Below, piece by piece: positions 17,177-26,800 of a stretch of DNA of 64,000 nt. Source of the stretch: Roseovarius halotolerans (GTDB lineage: Bacteria; Pseudomonadota; Alphaproteobacteria; Rhodobacterales; Rhodobacteraceae). The translations under genes and the position numbers were made by a program. Below the pieces are notes generated by a model. It had not been told where the DNA came from and made no database searches. It worked only from the letters and a program-made list of their open reading frames with translations. The first letter of the stretch is position 1; every line of letters starts with the position of its first letter. The stretch is from NCBI RefSeq assembly GCF_900172255.1, contig NZ_FWFU01000002.1, positions 496,001 through 560,000 on the forward strand. Reading direction: 5' to 3'.

Positions 17177-17874
17177 CGCGAGGATGGCGGGCGGCTGTGC
17201 GTTTCAATGATGCGCGCGATCCTGCGGCCGATCTCCTGGCTGCCCTTGGGCGAGGGATGGATCAGGTCCAGCCCGTGATAGGAGCGGTCGCCATGCGGCA
17301 CCAGTTCTGCCAGCGACAGAAAATGCACGCCCCGGTCCAGCGCGGCCAGCCGGGCAAGGCGGCGATCCATCTCGTCGCCCTCATCGGCGCAGCCCTCAAC
17401 AGGGGAGGTCACGCCGGGGGTGCGCAGATATCCCACGAAGACGACCTGCGCGCCGGTCTGGCGCATCCGGGACACGAAGCCCGGAATCGTGCCGCGCTTG
17501 CCGTCCTCGGAGATCAGCCGGGAGATGCGTTGCTTGCACGGACCGCATAGGCAACCCATCCAGATATCGTTGCCGCCGCCATTCAGGACGACCCAGTCCC
17601 AGTCGCCTTCACGGTACTGCTTGGGAATGCTGAGCCCGGCGCTGCCGGTGATCGGCAGCGGATAGAAGAACCGCGCACCGACCACGGAGCGATCCGTTAC
17701 CGGTTCTTTCAGTTCTTCTTCGATGGCGTCGGAAACGGCGCGATCCTGTGCCTTGTTGAAGGCCATCAGTGAATCGCCGAGGAGAAGGATGCGCGAACCG
17801 CTGTTGGAGGTTACGGGCTCGCCGCAGCCTGCAAGCAGGACCAGCGCCAGAAGTGCAGCCATGCGTTGAATCAT
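17173..17874 (-). CDS. SGNH/GDSL-type hydrolase lipoprotein
   Basis: A 233-residue exported lipoprotein: the signal [17 protein letters not shown] ends in a lipobox (LAGC) with Cys17. The SGNH blocks are LLLGDSLM (Ser), the Asn block NGGGNDIW and [10 protein letters not shown] (catalytic Asp/His), so it is a serine esterase or acyl hydrolase in the periplasm or on the membrane. Unusual is a CLCGPC cluster right after the Asn block, a CGPC redox-like motif next to the active site. The gene ends overlap the convergent coxG-like gene by 4 bases. Confidence 0.85.
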   Translation of the reverse strand: MIQRMAALLALVLLAGCGEPVTSNSGSRILLLGDSLMAFNKAQDRAVSDAIEEELKEPVTDRSVVGARFFYPLPITGSAGLSIPKQYREGDWDWVVLNGGGNDIWMGCLCGPCKQRISRLISEDGKRGTIPGFVSRMRQTGAQVVFVGYLRTPGVTSPVEGCADEGDEMDRRLARLAALDRGVHFLSLAELVPHGDRSYHGLDLIHPSPKGSQEIGRRIARIIETHSRPPSSR

Positions 17875-18045
17875 GTATCTCAAACTCTCGTATCGCCCGC
17901 CGACGAAAGACATAGCATCGTGTGCGGCGAAGGAAAGCCCCAAGCGCACGTCCCTGCATGGCTGCACAGAGGGGTCTGCGTGCCGGGCGATTTGCAGTTG
18001 GGGCGCGATGCCGTAGCCTGCGGGAATCGAGAATGGAGGCGCCGC

Positions 18046-18987
18046 ATGAAACCGATGGTCGAGGTCGAGAACCTGCGCAAGATCTATGGCGACGGGTTCG
18101 AGGCGCTGAAGGGAACATCGCTGACCATCGAGGAGGGCGAGATCCTAGCCTTGCTCGGCCCCAATGGCGCGGGCAAGACGACGCTGATTTCCGCGCTGTG
18201 CGGGATCACCACGCCGAGCGGTGGCCATGCCCTCATCGGCGGGCATGATGTGGTCAGGGAATACCGCGCGGCGCGCAGCATTGTCGGGCTGGTTCCCCAG
18301 GAAATCGCGCTGGAACCGTTCGAGAAGGTCATCAACACGGTGCGCTTTTCACGGGGTCTGTTCGGCAAGGCACCGGATGCGGCGCTGACCGAACGCATCC
18401 TGCGCCAGCTGTCGCTATGGGACAAGCGCAACAGCCGGACCCGCGAACTGTCGGGCGGGATGAAGCGGCGGGTGCTGATCGCCAAGGCGCTGATCCACGA
18501 GCCGCGCGTGCTGTTTCTGGACGAGCCCACTGCCGGGGTCGATGTGGAACTGCGCCGCGACATGTGGGAGGTTGTCCGGGGATTGAAGGCGCAGGGCGTC
18601 ACCATCATCCTGACCACCCATTACATCGAAGAGGCCGAAGCCATCGCCGACCGCGTCGCGGTGATCAACAAGGGTGAAATCCTGCTGGTCGAGGACAAGA
18701 CGGCGCTGATGCGGCGGATGGGGCGCAAGACCCTGCGCATCGACCTTGCGGCGCCGATCGACGCGGTTCCCGCCGCGCTTGCGGATTACAATCTGGAGCT
18801 GGCCCCTGATGGCGATGCGCTGAGCTATCACTATGACACGCGCGGGCAGGACGGCACCGGCATCACGCGGCTGTTGCAGGCGCTGGCCGAGGCCGGGCTG
18901 ACCCTGAGCGACCTGCACACCACGCAATCGAGCCTCGAGGAGATCTTTGTCGGGCTGGTCAGGGACCAAGAGGAGGAAACGGCATGA
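18046..18987 (+). CDS. ABC transporter ATP-binding protein (ABC-2 type exporter)
   Basis: A 313-residue ABC ATPase. Walker A is GPNGAGKTT, the signature is LSGGMKRR, Walker B is VLFLDEP and the H-loop is [10 protein letters not shown]. The DrrA/CcmA-like C-terminal domain ends in [10 protein letters not shown]. It powers the permease encoded next, whose ATG overlaps its stop (ATGA). Substrates of such two-gene exporters include polysaccharides, lipids and drugs; none is indicated here. The start follows GGAGG by 7 bases. Confidence 0.93.
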   Translation: MKPMVEVENLRKIYGDGFEALKGTSLTIEEGEILALLGPNGAGKTTLISALCGITTPSGGHALIGGHDVVREYRAARSIVGLVPQEIALEPFEKVINTVRFSRGLFGKAPDAALTERILRQLSLWDKRNSRTRELSGGMKRRVLIAKALIHEPRVLFLDEPTAGVDVELRRDMWEVVRGLKAQGVTIILTTHYIEEAEAIADRVAVINKGEILLVEDKTALMRRMGRKTLRIDLAAPIDAVPAALADYNLELAPDGDALSYHYDTRGQDGTGITRLLQALAEAGLTLSDLHTTQSSLEEIFVGLVRDQEEETA

Positions 18988-19745
18988 ACCTGCGGGCCAT
19001 CCAGGCGATCTATGTCTACGAGATGAAGCGTTTCCTGCGCACGTTGATGGAAAGCCTTCTGTCGCCGGTGATTTCGACGTCGCTGTATTTCGTGGTGTTC
19101 GGTTCGGCCATCGGCAGCAGGATCGACCAGATCGAGGGCGTCAGTTACGGATCGTTCATCGTGCCGGGGCTGATCATGCTGACGATCATCACCCAAGGCA
19201 TCAGCAATGCCAGTTTCGGCATCTATTTCCCGAAATTCATCGGCACGATCTATGAGCTGCATTCGGCGCCGATCAATTTCCTTGAGATCGTCATCGGCTA
19301 TGTCGGCGCGGCGGCGACGAAATCGCTGATGATCGGGGTCGTGATCCTGGTGACGGCGGGGTTCTTCGTGGATCTGGAAATCATGCATCCGGGGCCGATG
19401 CTGGCCTTTCTGGTGCTGACCTGCCTTTCGTTCTCGCTGTTCGGGTTCATCATCGGGATCTGGGCCGAGAACTTTCAGCAGCTCCAGATCATCCCGCTTC
19501 TGGTGATCACGCCGCTGGTGTTTTTGGGCGGGTCTTTCTATTCGATCTCGATGCTGCCCCCGATCTGGCAGACGGTGTCCTATTTCAACCCTGTCGTTTA
19601 CCTGATCTCGGGGTTCCGGTGGTCATTCTTCGGGCTGGCGGACGTGCCTTTGGGGCTGAGTCTGCTGGCGATTGCGGCGTTTACCGGGCTGTGCCTCACC
19701 ATCATCTGGCTGATCTTCAAGACCGGCTATCGGATCAAATCCTGA
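18984..19745 (+). CDS. ABC-2 type transporter permease
   Basis: A 253-residue membrane protein with six helices and the ABC-2 permease signature region ([37 protein letters not shown]). It pairs with the ATPase just upstream, overlapping it by 4 bases. Together they form a NodI/NodJ- or Drr-like exporter. The strong ATPase-permease coupling supports equal production of both subunits. Confidence 0.92.
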   Translation: MNLRAIQAIYVYEMKRFLRTLMESLLSPVISTSLYFVVFGSAIGSRIDQIEGVSYGSFIVPGLIMLTIITQGISNASFGIYFPKFIGTIYELHSAPINFLEIVIGYVGAAATKSLMIGVVILVTAGFFVDLEIMHPGPMLAFLVLTCLSFSLFGFIIGIWAENFQQLQIIPLLVITPLVFLGGSFYSISMLPPIWQTVSYFNPVVYLISGFRWSFFGLADVPLGLSLLAIAAFTGLCLTIIWLIFKTGYRIKS

Positions 19746-19774
19746 GCCCCTGACGCGGCTGGTTTTCTTACCCG

Positions 19775-19799
19775 CCCGCCCCCGCTTTTTGGGGGCGGG
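19775..19799. terminator. GC-rich hairpin after the ABC exporter operon
   Basis: CCCGCCCCC and GGGGGCGGG form a perfect 9-bp stem with a 7-base loop (GCTTTTT), 30 bases after the permease stop. No T run follows, so it may act as a processing or partial termination structure between the ABC genes and the peptidase gene. Confidence 0.4.
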
Positions 19800-19859
19800 G
19801 GAGAAATGCTTGATCATGCCGCCTTGTTTGTCGGTCTCCGGCATTCTACATGCGTTGCC

Positions 19860-20657
19860 ATGAAAGAGCGTATTCCCTTTCTCAATCGTGGCCTGCTGGT
19901 GGCAGTGATCCGGCTGAACGGATCGATCGGAACCGGCAGCCGTTCGCAGCTCAATGACGAGGCGCTGGCGCCCGTGATCGAGAAGGCTTTCAAGCGCGGC
20001 AAGCCAAGGGCGGTGGCGCTGTTGATCAATTCGCCCGGCGGCTCGCCGGTGCAATCCTCGCTGATCGCATCGCGCATCCGGCGGCTGGCCGACGAGAAAA
20101 ACATTCCCGTCCATGCCTTTGTCGAGGATGTGGCCGCGTCGGGCGGTTACTGGCTGGCGACGGCGGCGGAATCGATCTGGGTCGACGAGGCCTCGATTGT
20201 GGGGTCGATCGGCGTGATCTCGTCGAGTTTCGGCGCACCTGTGCTGCTGGCACGCCAAGGGGTGGAACGCCGGGTTCACAGCTCGGGCAGGTCGAAGAGC
20301 TTCCTTGATCCGTTCCTGCCCGAAAAGGAAGAGGACGTGACCCGGCTCAAGGGGCTGCTGGAACAGATGCACCGCGTCTTCGAGGCCCAGGTCACAAGCC
20401 GCCGTGGTGCGAGACTGGCCAAGAGCGACGACCTTTTTACCGGCGAGTTCTGGCTGGGCGCGCGGGCAATCGAGCTGGGGCTGGCCGACGGGGTCGGGCA
20501 TCTGGTGCCCAAGATGAAAGAACTTTACGGCGACAAGGTGCGCTTTGCTCAATATGGCCGCAAGCGCGGGTTGTTCCAGCGCTTTGGCATGAGCATTGCC
20601 GGCGATGCCATCGCCGGGATCGAGGAGCGCGCCGCCTTCGCGCGTTTCGGCCTCTGA
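19860..20657 (+). CDS. S49 family serine peptidase (SppA-like, short form)
   Basis: A 265-residue single-domain S49 peptidase, about half the length of E. coli SppA. The nucleophile serine is in EDVAASGGYWLA and the general-base lysine in SSGRSKSFLDPF, the Ser/Lys dyad of the family. No strong signal or transmembrane segment precedes the domain, so it may be cytoplasmic or peripheral and cut signal-peptide remnants or membrane proteins. It is followed after one base by a zinc-ribbon miniprotein gene. Confidence 0.9.
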   Translation: MKERIPFLNRGLLVAVIRLNGSIGTGSRSQLNDEALAPVIEKAFKRGKPRAVALLINSPGGSPVQSSLIASRIRRLADEKNIPVHAFVEDVAASGGYWLATAAESIWVDEASIVGSIGVISSSFGAPVLLARQGVERRVHSSGRSKSFLDPFLPEKEEDVTRLKGLLEQMHRVFEAQVTSRRGARLAKSDDLFTGEFWLGARAIELGLADGVGHLVPKMKELYGDKVRFAQYGRKRGLFQRFGMSIAGDAIAGIEERAAFARFGL

Positions 20658-20658
20658 G

Positions 20659-20829
20659 GTGATCGTCAAGATCGTCATATTGTTCCTTGTCGGCATGGGC
20701 GTCATGGCCATGTTCGGCAAGCTGCGCTTTCCGGGCCAGAAGAAGCTGGCTTCGGCGAAATGCCCCAAATGCGGGCGCTTCCGTATCGGCAAGGGCCCCT
20801 GCCCTTGCAGAAAGGGCAAGACCAAATGA
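20659..20829 (+). CDS. Small membrane-anchored zinc-ribbon protein
   Basis: A 56-residue protein read from GTG at 20659, one base after the peptidase stop. Residues 1-18 are a membrane helix (VKIVILFLVGMGVMAMFG), followed by CPKCGRFRIGKGPCPC, four cysteines able to bind zinc, and a basic tail. Its last codon overlaps the antiporter start (ATGATG). No function is known to me; its locked position between peptidase and antiporter suggests a real gene under translational coupling. Confidence 0.65.
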   Translation: MIVKIVILFLVGMGVMAMFGKLRFPGQKKLASAKCPKCGRFRIGKGPCPCRKGKTK

Positions 20830-21791
20830 TGCCTTGGTTATTGTCGGGTCTGGGGCTGGTGATCCTGCTTCTGGCTGGCGATGCGCTGGTCAAGGGCGCG
20901 GTGAACCTGAGCCTGCGGATCGGGATCCCGGCACTGATCGTGAGCCTGACCATCGTGGCCTTTGGCACGTCTGCACCCGAGCTGCTGATCTCTGTCAACG
21001 CGGTGCTGGATGACAAGCCGGGGCTGGCGCTTGGCAATGTGATCGGGTCGAACACCGCCAATATCCTGCTGGTGCTGGGGCTGCCCGCGATCCTTTCGGT
21101 CCTTCACACCAGCGACTGCAATACCCGCAAGACCTATGTGTTCATGCTGGTGGCTTCGGTGCTGTTCATCGGGCTGGCCTTTCTGGGCACGTTTACCCTT
21201 GTGTCGGGGCTGATCCTGCTGGCCGCGTTGTCATTCGTGCTGACCGACGCGTTCATCGAGGCGCGCCAGCATCGGCGTGCCACTTTCGCCATCGTGGCCG
21301 ATGACCCGGACGAAAGCGAGGAAGTCGAGGGCGCGGACCCCGATATGCCCTGGTGGCAGATCGTGCTGTTCCTGGTGCTGGGTCTGGTTGGCCTGCCGCT
21401 GGGTGCGGATCTGCTGGTGGACAATGCCTCGATCATCGCGCGCCAATACGGCATCAGCGAGGCCGTGATCGGCCTGACCCTGGTGGCGCTTGGAACCTCG
21501 TTGCCGGAACTGGCGACAACGGTGATGGCGGCATTGCGCAAGCAGGCCGATGTGGCGCTTGGCAATGTGATCGGGTCGAACATGTTCAACCTGCTGGCGA
21601 TCATCGGTATCGCCTCGCTGATCGGCGATCTGCCGGTTGACCGCGAGTTCCTTCAATTCGATCTGTGGGTGATGCTGGCGGCGTCGCTGCTGATCTTCCC
21701 CTTCGTCTTTTTCAAGGTCGATATCGGCCGTATCTGGGGCGTGGCGCTGTCGGCGCTCTACGTGACCTATGTTGTTGTGGTGCTGGCATGA
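20826..21791 (+). CDS. Calcium/sodium antiporter (CaxA/YrbG family)
   Basis: A 321-residue cation/Ca exchanger with two inverted repeats, each bearing the alpha motif: VAFGTSAPELLISV with GNVIGSNTAN, and VALGTSLPELATTV with GNVIGSNMFN. Between them is an acidic cytoplasmic loop (DDPDESEEVEGADPD) that may sense calcium. It expels Ca2+ against Na+ or H+. Start and stop codons overlap both neighbours, placing it inside one tight operon with the peptidase and the SDR. Confidence 0.93.
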   Translation: MMPWLLSGLGLVILLLAGDALVKGAVNLSLRIGIPALIVSLTIVAFGTSAPELLISVNAVLDDKPGLALGNVIGSNTANILLVLGLPAILSVLHTSDCNTRKTYVFMLVASVLFIGLAFLGTFTLVSGLILLAALSFVLTDAFIEARQHRRATFAIVADDPDESEEVEGADPDMPWWQIVLFLVLGLVGLPLGADLLVDNASIIARQYGISEAVIGLTLVALGTSLPELATTVMAALRKQADVALGNVIGSNMFNLLAIIGIASLIGDLPVDREFLQFDLWVMLAASLLIFPFVFFKVDIGRIWGVALSALYVTYVVVVLA

Positions 21792-22567
21792 GCGGAGCTT
21801 TGGTAACAGGGGCGGGAAAACGGCTGGGCCGCGCGATGGCGCTGGAACTGGCGCGGCGCGGGCATGACGTGGCGGTGCATTACGCCACCAGCGCCGATGC
21901 GGCGGAATCGGTCGCGCAGGAGATCCGCGAGATGGGGCGGCGAGCGGTGACGCTGCAGGCCGACCTGCTGGACGAGGCGCAGGTGGAGCCGCTTTTGCCC
22001 AAGGCTGCCGCAGCGCTGGACGGCCCCATTACGGTCCTTGTGAACAACGCGTCGATCTTTGAGCATGACACGCTGGAAAGCGCCAGTCGCGAAAGCTGGG
22101 ATCGTCACATGGAAAGCAACCTGCGCGCGCCCTTCGTGCTGATACAGGCGCTGGCGCGGCAGGTGCCAGAGCCGGTTCCCTGCGAGGCAGGCGAGCCGGT
22201 GGCACAGGGGCTGGTTGTCAACATGATCGACCAGAGGGTGCGTAAGCTGACCCCCGAATTCATGAGCTACACGCTGGCCAAGATGGGATTGTGGACCCTG
22301 ACGCAGACCGCCGCGCAGGCGTTGGCGCCACGCGTGAGGGTCAATGCGATCGGCCCCGGCCCGACGCTTCAGGGGCACCGGCAGAGCGACAGTCATTTCC
22401 AGCGCCAGCGCCAGGCAACGGTGCTGGAACGGGGCGCCAACAGCGCTGACATCGTCGCCGCGCTGGCGTATTTCCTCGGGGCCCCGGCAGTCACGGGGCA
22501 GCTTTTGTGCGTCGACGGCGGGCAGCATCTGGGCTGGCAGACGCCGGATGTGCTGGGCGTCGAGTGA
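21788..22567 (+). CDS. SDR family oxidoreductase, pteridine reductase (FolM/PTR1)-like
   Basis: A 259-residue short-chain dehydrogenase. The cofactor motif TGAGKRLG is the TGxxxRxG form found in pteridine reductases, and the active-site run is VVNMIDQRVRKLTPEFMSYTLAK, with Asp where most SDRs have Ser, again as in PTR1/FolM. NADPH-dependent reduction of dihydrobiopterin- or dihydromonapterin-like substrates is thus likely. Its ATG overlaps the antiporter stop. The AT-rich island and uvrC follow. Confidence 0.85.
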   Translation: MSGALVTGAGKRLGRAMALELARRGHDVAVHYATSADAAESVAQEIREMGRRAVTLQADLLDEAQVEPLLPKAAAALDGPITVLVNNASIFEHDTLESASRESWDRHMESNLRAPFVLIQALARQVPEPVPCEAGEPVAQGLVVNMIDQRVRKLTPEFMSYTLAKMGLWTLTQTAAQALAPRVRVNAIGPGPTLQGHRQSDSHFQRQRQATVLERGANSADIVAALAYFLGAPAVTGQLLCVDGGQHLGWQTPDVLGVE

Positions 22568-22868
22568 GGCGGGCACGCGCCGGGGCCGAGAAAACTTGTG
22601 CACGGCTCACGGGACTGTCAGAAAGCTGTTACAAAATTTTTAATGTTTTCAGTATTTTGCGGGCAGTCAAAGTTTTTTATGAGCAATTTCAATGGCTTGA
22701 AAATACGCCTAAAAAACAGGCAAATCGATCAAATCGTCTGAATCCAAGGGAATATTTCCCTTACACGAAACTTGCCCCCAAGTTTATCCACAGGTTTGGT
22801 GGAAAGGTTTCCTCTTGCCCGCATCGCGATAAGATTGCAGCGACCAAGAAGAATCATATCTGAACCCC
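22568..22868. other. AT-rich intergenic island with a DnaA box and two inverted repeats
   Basis: These 301 bases hold no gene and are far more AT-rich than anything nearby, with runs such as ACAAAATTTTTAATGTTTTC near 22631. They contain one exact DnaA box TTATCCACA (22784-22792), an inverted repeat AAGGGAA/TTCCCTT around TAT (22746-22762), a second one AAACTTG/CAAGTTT around CCCC (22768-22785) touching the DnaA box, and a direct repeat CAAATCG (22721 and 22730). It may be the uvrC control region, a DnaA-responsive promoter or an origin-like element. Confidence 0.6.
22784..22792 (+). promoter_or_regulatory. Consensus DnaA box
   Basis: TTATCCACA is an exact match to the high-affinity bacterial DnaA box, 77 bases before the uvrC start and inside the AT-rich island. 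I found no second exact box close by, so a full replication origin is not supported by box number alone. Confidence 0.55.
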
Positions 22869-24737
22869 ATGACCGAGCAGAACAGCGACACCACCCCTGA
22901 AACGGGACACCGCCTGATCCGGCGGTACCTGCGAACACTGGACTCCTCGCCCGGCGTCTACCGGATGCTCGATGCGCAGGCGCGGGTGCTTTATGTGGGC
23001 AAGGCGCGCAACCTGCGCGCGCGGGTGTCGAATTATGCCCGCCCCACCGGACATACCGCACGCATCGCGCGGATGATCCGCGAAACCGCCTCGATGATGT
23101 TCCTGACCACGCGCACCGAGACCGAGGCGCTGCTGTTGGAACAGAACCTCATCAAGCAGCTCAAGCCGCGCTACAACGTGCTGTTGCGCGACGACAAGAG
23201 CTTTCCCAGCATTCATGTCACCGCCCATGATTACCCGATGATCCGCAAGCATCGCGGCGCCAAGAAGGGCAAGGGGCGGTTCTATGGCCCCTTTGCCAGC
23301 GCGCGTGCGGTCAACCGGACGCTGGCGCAGTTGCAGCGCGCCTTTCAGTTGCGCAATTGCACGGATACGCAGTTCGCCTCGCGCACGCGACCGTGCCTGC
23401 AATACCAGATCAAGCGCTGCACCGCGCCCTGTGTCGGCTATATCAGCGAGGAAGACTACGCGGCGGTGGTGCGCGATGCGGAACGGTTCCTGTCCGGGCG
23501 CTCGACCGAGATCCAGGACAAGCTGAAAACCCAGATGGCCGAGGCATCGGACGCGATGGAATTCGAGCGCGCGGCCGCGCTGCGCGACCGGATCAAGGCG
23601 CTGACCGAAGTGCAGAGCGCGCAAGGCATCAACCCGCGGACCGTCAACGAGGCCGATATCGTGGCGCTGCACCTGCAAAACGGGCAGGCCTGCGTGCAGG
23701 TGTTCTTTATCCGGGCCGGGCAGAACTGGGGCAACCGCGATTTCTATCCGCGTGTCGGCGACGATGTGGAAGAGGCCGAGGTGCTGGAGGCCTTTATCGG
23801 GCAGTTCTACGACAGCAAGGAACCGGCGCGACAACTGATCCTGTCGCATCCGATCGAGAATGCCGACCTGATGACCGAGGCCCTGAGCGGCAAGCTGGGC
23901 CGCAAGGTCGAATTGCTGGTGCCCAAGCGCGGCGAGAAGGCCGAACTGGTCGATGCGGCGCTGCGCAACGCCCGCGAGAGCCTGGCGCGCAAGATGTCCG
24001 AGACCGCGACCCAGGCCAAGCTGCTCAAGGGGTTGGCCGAGGCCTTTGACCTGCCCGCCCCGCCCAGGCGGATCGAGGTCTATGACAACTCGCATATCCA
24101 GGGCACCAATGCGGTCGGCGCGATGATCGTGGCCGGACCCGAAGGGCTGATGAAGAACCAGTATCGCAAGTTCAACATCCGCGGCGACGATCTGACTCCC
24201 GGTGACGATTTCGGCATGATGAAAGAGGTGCTGACCCGGCGGTTCAAGCGGCTGTTGAAGGACGACCCGGAGCGCGAACAGGGGCTTTGGCCCGATCTGC
24301 TGCTGATCGACGGGGGTGCAGGACAGGTCAGCGCGGTGGCGCAGATCATGCGCGAGATGGGGGTCGAGGACATCCCCATGCTGGGCGTCGCCAAGGGCGT
24401 GGACCGCGACCAGGGCAAGGAGGTATTCCACCGTGTCGGCGCACGGCCCACGGCGCTCAGGCACAATGACCCGGTGCTTTATTTCGTGCAGCGCCTGCGC
24501 GACGAGGCGCATCGCTTTGCCATCGGGACGCACCGGGCGAAACGCGCCAAATCCATGAGCGCCACGCCGCTTGACGAGGTGGCCGGTGTGGGCGCGGCCC
24601 GCAAGCGGGCGCTGCTGGTGCATTTCGGATCGGCCAAGGCCGTGAGCCGCGCCAACCTTGCGGACCTGAAGGCCGTCGAGGGCGTGTCCGAGGGGCTGGC
24701 GCAGAAGATCTACGATTTCTTTCACGAAAAGGGCTGA
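22869..24737 (+). CDS. uvrC: Excinuclease ABC subunit UvrC
   Basis: A 622-residue UvrC, which makes both incisions in nucleotide excision repair. The N-terminal GIY-YIG nuclease covers [20 protein letters not shown]; a Cys-containing stretch with [16 protein letters not shown] follows, then the UVR domain that binds UvrB ([20 protein letters not shown]), the RNase H-like second nuclease ([29 protein letters not shown]) and C-terminal helix-hairpin-helix motifs. Full length. The SDR-uvrC-pgsA-moaD-moaE order is interrupted here by a TetR/ligase/hydratase insert. Confidence 0.97.
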   Translation: MTEQNSDTTPETGHRLIRRYLRTLDSSPGVYRMLDAQARVLYVGKARNLRARVSNYARPTGHTARIARMIRETASMMFLTTRTETEALLLEQNLIKQLKPRYNVLLRDDKSFPSIHVTAHDYPMIRKHRGAKKGKGRFYGPFASARAVNRTLAQLQRAFQLRNCTDTQFASRTRPCLQYQIKRCTAPCVGYISEEDYAAVVRDAERFLSGRSTEIQDKLKTQMAEASDAMEFERAAALRDRIKALTEVQSAQGINPRTVNEADIVALHLQNGQACVQVFFIRAGQNWGNRDFYPRVGDDVEEAEVLEAFIGQFYDSKEPARQLILSHPIENADLMTEALSGKLGRKVELLVPKRGEKAELVDAALRNARESLARKMSETATQAKLLKGLAEAFDLPAPPRRIEVYDNSHIQGTNAVGAMIVAGPEGLMKNQYRKFNIRGDDLTPGDDFGMMKEVLTRRFKRLLKDDPEREQGLWPDLLLIDGGAGQVSAVAQIMREMGVEDIPMLGVAKGVDRDQGKEVFHRVGARPTALRHNDPVLYFVQRLRDEAHRFAIGTHRAKRAKSMSATPLDEVAGVGAARKRALLVHFGSAKAVSRANLADLKAVEGVSEGLAQKIYDFFHEKG

Positions 24738-24759
24738 GACGGCAGGCCGAAGAGAGCGA

Positions 24760-24807
24760 TTGACTCGGCGCGGCTTTTTTATGAATATGGATTCAGTTTC
24801 ATAAAAA
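24760..24807. promoter_or_regulatory. Promoter with nested TetR-type operator
   Basis: TTGACT (24760-24765) and GAATAT (24783-24788) have a 17-base spacing and form a plausible promoter. Over it lie two nested palindromes: TTTTTATGAA (24776-24785) with TTCATAAAAA (24798-24807), perfect 10-base arms 12 bases apart, and TGAAT-ATGG-ATTCA (24782-24795). A repressor there would block the -10. The downstream gene is a TetR regulator, so autoregulation is likely. The GCCGA...TCGGC pair followed by T6 just upstream might also end uvrC transcripts. Confidence 0.65.
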
Positions 24808-24818
24808 GCGGATTGCCC

Positions 24819-25502
24819 ATGAACACCGCCCGAAAGCCCCTGCCCGACCCGTCCGACCCCGTCGGCACGCTCAGCTATCGCACGGTTCTGGCCGAGCGCG
24901 TGAAGGGCGAAGCCAAGGGCCAGCGCACGGCGCAGCAGATCCGCATCGCCACCTGCGCGCTGTTGGAGAATGCCGCGCTACAGGATCTGACGATCAGCGC
25001 GATCTGCAAGCAGGCGGGCGTGGCCAACGGCACGTTCTACCTTTATTTCCAGGATCAATCGCAGCTTCTGGACGACCTGCTGCCGGGCTTTGCGCATTTC
25101 CTGCAGGACGGCATGATGCGGGCGAGCCGAGGCGCGCCGGAGGATGGCATCCGCGCTGCGACAATGGCCTATGGGATGCTGTTCCGCGAGAACCGGGGCC
25201 TGATGAAATGCCTCGTGCATCATCTTGATCGCTTTCCAGAGGCCCGCAGCGCTTTTCACCGGCTGAACCGCGACTGGATAGAGACCGTGGCCGCCGCGGC
25301 ACGGCGCAGGATGGAGCGCGATGGCGCCGCCCTGCCCGAGGACGAGCTGATGCGGCGCGCCTATGCGCTCGGCGCGATGACTGACCAGTATTTCTCGGGG
25401 TTGTTCCTTTCGGGCGAGCCGGGACTCGTGGCGGTGTCCGGCGATCTGGAGGCGGTGGTCGATACACTGACGACCATATGGGAGCGGGGGTTGAAACCAT
25501 GA
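24819..25502 (+). CDS. TetR family transcriptional regulator
   Basis: A 227-residue TetR-type regulator. The DNA-binding domain lies at about residues 35-85 (ISAICKQAGVANGTFYLYFQDQSQLLDD). The ligand domain is not assigned; neighbours suggest an acyl-CoA or carboxylic acid effector. ATG at 24819 was chosen, two codons after an in-frame TTG. The stop overlaps the ligase start (ATGA), so regulator, ligase and hydratase form one operon controlled by the palindromes just upstream. Confidence 0.88.
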   Translation: MNTARKPLPDPSDPVGTLSYRTVLAERVKGEAKGQRTAQQIRIATCALLENAALQDLTISAICKQAGVANGTFYLYFQDQSQLLDDLLPGFAHFLQDGMMRASRGAPEDGIRAATMAYGMLFRENRGLMKCLVHHLDRFPEARSAFHRLNRDWIETVAAAARRRMERDGAALPEDELMRRAYALGAMTDQYFSGLFLSGEPGLVAVSGDLEAVVDTLTTIWERGLKP

Positions 25503-26800
25503 AGCTGTTGCACAGGGGCGAATTCGCGCGCCCCGGAAAGCTGAAGGCGCATCAACAGGCCGCGTGGGCCGTGCAAAGCGCCTATGTGGCGCAGAGCTCT
25601 GCTTTCTATCGTGCCTTGTGGAAGGGAAAGCATCCGTCGGCCGATCTGCGCGACCTGCCCGAACTGCCCTTGTCGGACAAGGCGCAGCTGCGCATCTCGC
25701 AGGCCGATCATCCGCCTTTCGGCGACTACATGGCCGCGCCTCGAAGCGCCGCCGTCCGACTGCACCGCACCTCGGGGACCACGGGGCAGGCGATGAACCT
25801 GGCGCTTTCGGCCCGCGATTGCCACGCCACCGAGACCGTCGGAGGGCGGTGCCAGTCGGCAGCGGGGCTGACGCCCGATCATACGGTGGTGCATTGCCTC
25901 AACTACCAGATGTGGATGGGCGGGCTGACCGATCACATGACCTTGCAGGCCACGGGTGCGATGGTGGTGCCCTTTGGCGTGGGGTCGACCGAATTGCTGG
26001 TGCGCACGATACGTGAGGTGGGGATCAATGCGATCTCGTGCACGCCCTCGTATCCCGCGGTCCTGGAGCGGGTCATTGCCGAGAAGTTTCCGGGAATGAA
26101 GCCGCGCGACCTGGGGCTGAAGCTGGGTCTGTTCGGCGGCGAGGCGGGGCTTGATGACCCTGCCTTTCGTGATCGATTGCGCGATATCTGGGGGATGGAG
26201 CCGCGCAACGCGAATTACGGCGTTTCGGACGTGTTCTGCAATTTCGCGGCGCAATGCGAGCATGACACGCGGCTGCACTTCATGGCGGCGGATATTCTTT
26301 ACCCCGAGTTGGTCGATCCTGACAGCGGCGCGGCGCTGCCGCTCGCGGCGGGGCAGACGGGAGAGCTGGTGCTGACCCATCTGATGCGCGACTGCCAGCC
26401 GCTGGTGCGGTTTCGCAGCGGAGACATCATCACGGTGGATACAACCGAGCCCTGCGCCTGCGGCCGCACGGGCTTCAGGTTCCGGGTGGTGGGGCGCTCG
26501 GATGACATGGTGGTGGTGCGCGGGCTCAACCTGTTTCCGACCATGGTCGCGGCCGTGATCAACGGGTTCGAGGCATTGTCCGGGGACTACCGGATCGTGC
26601 TGGACGGGCCGCCGCCCTATGACAGCCTGCCGGTAACGGCCGAACTGGCCGAGGGTCAGGCCGCGGGCGAGGGGTTGGCGCGGCAGGTGGAGACCGCGAT
26701 CAAGGCCAAGCTGGGCGCGACCGCCCGCGTGACCCTGGTGCCGCACGGGACATTGCCGCTGACCGAAGGCAAGACGAAACGCGTGATACGGGGAAGATAA
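25499..26800 (+). CDS. Phenylacetate-CoA-ligase-like adenylate-forming enzyme
   Basis: A 433-residue adenylate-forming ligase of the PaaK group, which activates a carboxylic acid with ATP and CoA. The phosphate loop is RLHRTSGTTGQ, the mid motif ANYGVSDVF replaces the usual YG.TE, and the C-terminal hinge runs CACGRTGFRFRVVGRSDDMVVVRGLN. It is not paired with phenylacetate oxygenase genes, so the acid is unknown; an aromatic or cyclic acid is a guess. Overlaps the TetR gene and touches the hydratase gene with no gap. Confidence 0.83.
   Translation: MKLLHRGEFARPGKLKAHQQAAWAVQSAYVAQSSAFYRALWKGKHPSADLRDLPELPLSDKAQLRISQADHPPFGDYMAAPRSAAVRLHRTSGTTGQAMNLALSARDCHATETVGGRCQSAAGLTPDHTVVHCLNYQMWMGGLTDHMTLQATGAMVVPFGVGSTELLVRTIREVGINAISCTPSYPAVLERVIAEKFPGMKPRDLGLKLGLFGGEAGLDDPAFRDRLRDIWGMEPRNANYGVSDVFCNFAAQCEHDTRLHFMAADILYPELVDPDSGAALPLAAGQTGELVLTHLMRDCQPLVRFRSGDIITVDTTEPCACGRTGFRFRVVGRSDDMVVVRGLNLFPTMVAAVINGFEALSGDYRIVLDGPPPYDSLPVTAELAEGQAAGEGLARQVETAIKAKLGATARVTLVPHGTLPLTEGKTKRVIRGR

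Noticed and set aside
22784..22792. Calling the AT-rich island the chromosomal origin
   Set aside because: Only one exact DnaA box was found and neither dnaA, parAB nor hemE-type markers are nearby; gene orientation does not switch here. Kept only as a possibility.
22854..24725. A 623-codon open frame on the minus strand
   Set aside because: It is the antisense of uvrC over its whole length. uvrC has every expected domain; the antisense has none.
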